Source: Oribacterium sinus
Lineage (GTDB): Bacteria > Bacillota > Clostridia > Lachnospirales > Lachnospiraceae
DNA: 64,000 nucleotides
Direction: 5' to 3'
NCBI RefSeq assembly: GCF_014202695.1
Contig: NZ_JACHHH010000004.1
Span: 104,622 to 168,621 of the forward strand
Below the pieces are notes generated by a model. That model worked only from the letters and a program-made list of their open reading frames with translations. It had not been told where the DNA came from and searched no databases. The position numbers and the translations under genes were made by a program. How positions within the stretch are numbered: position 1 is the stretch's first letter; each line of letters opens with the position of its first letter. This document shows, in pieces, positions 61,930 through 64,000 of the stretch.

Positions 61930-62098
61930 TGCTGTGAGGGATGGTGTGACCTTGAACTTACAGTTGTGACGATGTATGAAGTGTGACTTCTTGTTGTTAC
62001 ATTTGTCTAAGGAAGGTTCGGGTAAGTAGTGTGACTACAAATCCGGCAAAGAATGATTCCCCAGCTGTCTGCATAGGCAGTTGGGAATTTTGTTTTTT
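61930..62098 (+). ncRNA. Candidate small RNA with repeated GTGTGAC hairpins
   Basis: A transcript of about 170 nt is bounded by the perfect promoter and by a terminator: CCCAGCTGTCT-GCAT-AGGCAGTTGGG (within 62056-62085) and TTTTGTTTTTT. Inside are three small hairpins with the same loop: GGTGTGACC (61943), GAAGTGTGACTTC (61978) and GTAGTGTGACTAC (62026), plus a variant TTGTGAC (61964). No open frame with a ribosome site is seen. It does not show 6S, SRP, RNase P or tmRNA signatures that I know. Confidence 0.6.
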
Positions 62099-62172
62099 AA
62101 ATATAAGACATAGGATTTGTCCCTTAATATAATTATGTCTACAATTTGTGATTAAGCAATCTGCGATTTTTC

Positions 62173-62201
62173 TTGACATTATCTCGGAAAGATGCTAGTA
62201 T
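62173..62201 (+). promoter_or_regulatory. rplJL promoter
   Basis: TTGACA (62173-62178), 17 bases, TAGTAT (62196-62201). It gives the L10-L7/L12 genes their own start, needed because rplKA lie far upstream. Confidence 0.75.
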
Positions 62202-62373
62202 CTGCAAGGTATTAACCGAAGACAGCAGGTATCTAAGCTTTCGAACTGGTTTTGCAGTTTTTCTGCGACAGTAAGAAGGACAGGATGTAAAGAGAAATCG
62301 CCCGCCGAGGAAAGAGCTAGGATTTATCCTATTATGTGCGTTCATCCCTTGTCTTTGGCAAGGGATTTTTTAT
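62202..62373 (+). promoter_or_regulatory. Ribosomal protein L10 leader with attenuator
   Basis: ACCGAAGACAGCAGG (about 62215-62229) and CCCGCCGAGGAA further on are the paired conserved segments of the L10 leader RNA, which mimics the L10(L12)4 site of 23S rRNA. A terminator follows: ATCCCTTG-TCTTTGG-CAAGGGAT then TTTTTT (62344-62372). Excess L10-L12 complex would favour termination. rplJ starts 127 bases later. Confidence 0.85.
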
Positions 62374-62499
62374 TCTTCTAAAATGAAGTAACGGCTTTAT
62401 GCGAGTTTATGTCTTGCATTTTCCGGATACTTTGAAGAAGAAAGCCTCTCGTTTCCGTTAATACTTTCTAGAAAAATTACAGAAGGAGGAAAGCAAGGA

Positions 62500-62997
62500 A
62501 TGGCAAAGGTTGAATTAAAGCAGCCGATCATCGACGAGATTAAGGCCCTTTTGGACGGTGCTGTTGCCGCTACTGTTGTAGACTATCGCGGTCTTACCGT
62601 AGCACAGGACACAGAGCTTCGTAAAGCATTAAGAGAAGCCGGTGTACAGTACAAGGTTTTCAAGAACACCTTAATTAAGAGAGCCGCAGAGGGTACAGAT
62701 TTTGCTCAGTTAGACGTAGTATTAGATGGACCTACTGCTTTGGCAGTATCTAAGGACGATGCTACAGCGGCAGCAAGAATTTTTGCAAAGTTTGCAAAAA
62801 CAGCACCAAAGTTAGAGTTTAAGGGTGCAGTAGTGGAAGGAAAGTTCTACGATGCAAAGGCAGTTCAGGCATTGGCAGAGATTCCATCCAGAGAAGAGCT
62901 TCTTGGAAGACTTCTCGGATCCATCAAGTCCCCTGTCAGCAATTTCGCACGTGTGCTTAATCAGATTGCACAGAAGGACGGCGGAGAAGCAGCGTAA
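62500..62997 (+). CDS. rplJ: Ribosomal protein L10
   Basis: A 165-residue protein: N-terminal rRNA-binding part VELKQPIIDEIKALLDGAVA then ATVVDYRGLTVAQDTELRKA, and C-terminal helices SPVSNFARVLNQIAQKDGGE that carry L7/L12 dimers. It is the base of the stalk and the autoregulator of this operon. GGAGG ribosome site 11 bases before ATG. Confidence 0.97.
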   Translation: MAKVELKQPIIDEIKALLDGAVAATVVDYRGLTVAQDTELRKALREAGVQYKVFKNTLIKRAAEGTDFAQLDVVLDGPTALAVSKDDATAAARIFAKFAKTAPKLEFKGAVVEGKFYDAKAVQALAEIPSREELLGRLLGSIKSPVSNFARVLNQIAQKDGGEAA

Positions 62998-63062
62998 AGC
63001 AGCTTAATACGGAACTTATTCCGTGACATTTTCAAAAAATAAAAATAATGGAGGATAATACA

Positions 63063-63446
63063 ATGGCAAAGTTAACTGTTGAAGAGTTTATTGCAGCAAT
63101 TAAGGAACTTTCCGTAATGGAGTTAAATGATTTGGTAAAGGCTTGCGAAGAGGAATTCGGAGTTTCCGCAGCAGCAGGTGTAGTAGTTGCAGCAGCAGGC
63201 GCTGGTGCAGGTGCAGGCGCAGCTGAGGAAGAGAAGACTGAGTTCGACGTTGAGCTTACTGATGTAGGACCAAACAAGATCAAGGTTATCAAGGTTGTTC
63301 GTGAGGCTACCGGTCTTGGACTTAAGGAAGCTAAGGATCTCGTTGAGGCAGCTCCAAAGGTTCTTAAGGAAGGTGCTTCCAAGGCTGAGGCTGATGATAT
63401 CAAGGCTAAGCTTGAGGCTGAAGGCGCTAAGATCACTCTTAAGTAA
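63063..63446 (+). CDS. rplL: Ribosomal protein L7/L12
   Basis: A 127-residue stalk protein. N-terminal dimerisation helices [20 protein letters not shown], an Ala/Gly-rich hinge ([17 protein letters not shown]) and the factor-binding C-terminal domain ([20 protein letters not shown] then LVEAAPK). ATG 63063 with GGAGG nine bases upstream is the true start; the frame opens five codons earlier. rpoB does not follow within the window, unlike in many Firmicutes. Confidence 0.97.
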   Translation: MAKLTVEEFIAAIKELSVMELNDLVKACEEEFGVSAAAGVVVAAAGAGAGAGAAEEEKTEFDVELTDVGPNKIKVIKVVREATGLGLKEAKDLVEAAPKVLKEGASKAEADDIKAKLEAEGAKITLK

Positions 63447-63465
63447 TTTTTCTAGAGAAGATAAG

Positions 63466-63495
63466 AAGGTCGGGGAGAAATCCCTGACCTTTTTT
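63466..63495 (+). terminator. rplJL terminator
   Basis: AAGGTCGGGGA-GAAA-TCCCTGACCTT followed by TTTT: an 11-position stem (one G-T pair) with a GAAA loop. Confidence 0.9.
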
Positions 63496-63502
63496 AATTC
63501 TT

Positions 63503-63534
63503 AACGAGTATCGCTCGCGAAGTGTGCGATATTT
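63503..63534. repeat. Dispersed palindrome, copy 2
   Basis: AACGAGTATCGCTCGCGAAG then TGTGCGATAT matches the reverse complement of 6167-6202 with few changes; the end of the right arm has decayed. Confidence 0.6.
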
Positions 63535-63557
63535 TATCTTTTCATGGAGAGAAAGAG

Positions 63558-63737
63558 ATGGAACGAGAGAAACAACAAGATATAAACCATGATATGCAAG
63601 AAACCGTTAAACCATCACAATATAAAAACCCAAAAGCAACGAAGATTCAGGAACTATTTGCCGGATGGGAAGATGACGGCCTTCGTCATCAAGAATTGGA
63701 TTGGGGAAAAGCAGAAGGTAATGAGCTGAAAAAATAA
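63558..63737 (+). CDS. Short protein with MazE-like C-terminus
   Basis: Fifty-nine residues from ATG 63558 (GAGAGAAAGAG upstream; the frame opens 12 codons earlier without a ribosome site). The C-terminal half KIQELFAGWEDDGLRHQELD then WGKAEGNELKK resembles the toxin-binding tail of MazE/AbrB-type antitoxins (LFxxW...E.DWG...G.E). The N-terminal DNA-binding swapped hairpin is missing, replaced by a polar stretch, and no MazF gene follows. It could be an antitoxin remnant or a minimal neutraliser. Confidence 0.5.
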   Translation: MEREKQQDINHDMQETVKPSQYKNPKATKIQELFAGWEDDGLRHQELDWGKAEGNELKK

Positions 63738-63744
63738 TATCCTT

Positions 63745-64000
63745 AAGCGACTGATGCAGTATGGGTCTGTAAGAGGGACAACCTGAGCCGTGGGTACTTG
63801 CAAACCAGCGAAGGGAAGGACTGTAGAAATCAATAAACTGAAGCGACAGATGGAGTATAGGTCTGTAAGAGGGGCAATCTGAGCTCACTGATATTTGCAG
63901 AAAGCCAGCGAAGGGAAGGACTGTAGAAATCAATAAACTGAAGCGACAGATGGAGTATAGGTCTGTAAGAGGGGCAATCTGAGCTCACTGATATTTGCAG
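63745..64000 (-). repeat. Tandem half units of the large palindromic repeat (runs off window)
   Basis: Units start at 63745 (96 bp), 63841 (100 bp) and 63941 (60 bp visible). Units 2 and 3 are identical over the visible part. Each contains AAGCGACAGATGGAGTATAG, GGTCTGTAAGAGGGGCAATC and TGAGC, that is, one arm and one conserved block, and unit ends carry GAAGGACTGTAGAAATCAAT. The opposite arm is not present in the window. Confidence 0.85.

Noticed and set aside
61930..62098. SRP RNA, tmRNA or RNase P as identity of the candidate small RNA
   Set aside because: The conserved GGAAGG...GCAGCC tetraloop region, tRNA-like ends and P4 sequences of these RNAs are not seen; 6S RNA could not be fully excluded by eye.
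63607..63933. 108-codon minus-strand frame
   Set aside because: It is the translation of the tandem half repeats plus the antisense of the MazE-like gene.

Overview
The window looks like chromosomal DNA of a low-to-moderate GC, motile, Gram-positive anaerobe of the Lachnospiraceae type; Oribacterium or a close oral relative is my best guess, but no marker here fixes the genus. Reasons: a CIRCE-controlled clpB, a sigma-28-type promoter before a chemotaxis receptor, a yybP-ykoY manganese riboswitch, class B sortase pili, choline-binding-type wall repeats, and the rpmG-secE-nusG-rplK-rplA order of Firmicutes.

Layout. 1-0.4 kb: the end of an integrated element (a phage-type replisome organizer reaching the window edge) abutting the 3' end of a tRNA gene. 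0.4-3.3 kb: an island of toxin-antitoxin-like genes (DUF4160 remnant/DUF2442, HicB, a HipA-like kinase, a zeta-like ATPase). 3.4-21.4 kb: housekeeping and surface genes (uracil-DNA glycosylase-like protein, oligoendopeptidase F, chemotaxis receptor, C69 dipeptidase, ABC-F protein, trmL, nth, dCMP deaminase, transglutaminase-like and wall-binding exported proteins, cation P-type ATPase). 21.7-24.4 kb: clpB. 24.8-27.6 kb: accessory AAA/DUF4143 ATPase, antitoxin-like protein and DUF1016 nuclease. 28-34.7 kb: a surface polysaccharide operon (Wzt-type ATPase, a 1239-residue multidomain glycosyltransferase, a heptose-1-phosphate nucleotidyltransferase and GmhB), with GmhA encoded at 38.6 kb. In between lie decayed accessory genes (RecG-like ATP-binding protein, higB) with intact higA and a second DUF4143 ATPase. 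39.7-44.2 kb: a troABCDR-like Mn/Zn ABC importer with its DtxR-type regulator. 44.7-53.2 kb: a pilus operon (VWA tip adhesin, major pilin, class B sortase, minor pilin). 53.7-55.1 kb: Fic protein and a YbaK-type deacylase. 55.2-63.5 kb: rpmG, secE, nusG, rplK, rplA, then about 4.7 kb of accessory DNA (AbiEi, beta-helix exported hydrolase, DUF3800 protein, a candidate small RNA), then the L10 leader with rplJ and rplL.

The most striking unexplained structure is a family of large (~200 bp) imperfect palindromes at 9.87, 11.7-12.1 (one copy inside another), 34.75-35.0, 36.8, 38.3-38.6, 57.4-57.6 and 63.75-64.0 kb. The arms change sequence between copies but remain complementary, while an asymmetric central block (CACGCTCNCGCTA...CTCGCC on one side, CGGGCTCAGA on the other) is conserved. 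It behaves like a mobile structured-RNA or palindromic element. One copy appears to have cut off the toxin partner of AbiEi, and others sit exactly at gene ends. A second candidate is a promoter-to-terminator RNA at about 61.93-62.10 kb with repeated GTGTGAC hairpins.

Metal handling is a theme: the importer has a regulator gene and a candidate operator, and the exporter-type ATPase is under a Mn2+ riboswitch. All names come from reading translated sequence and motifs; no database search was run.
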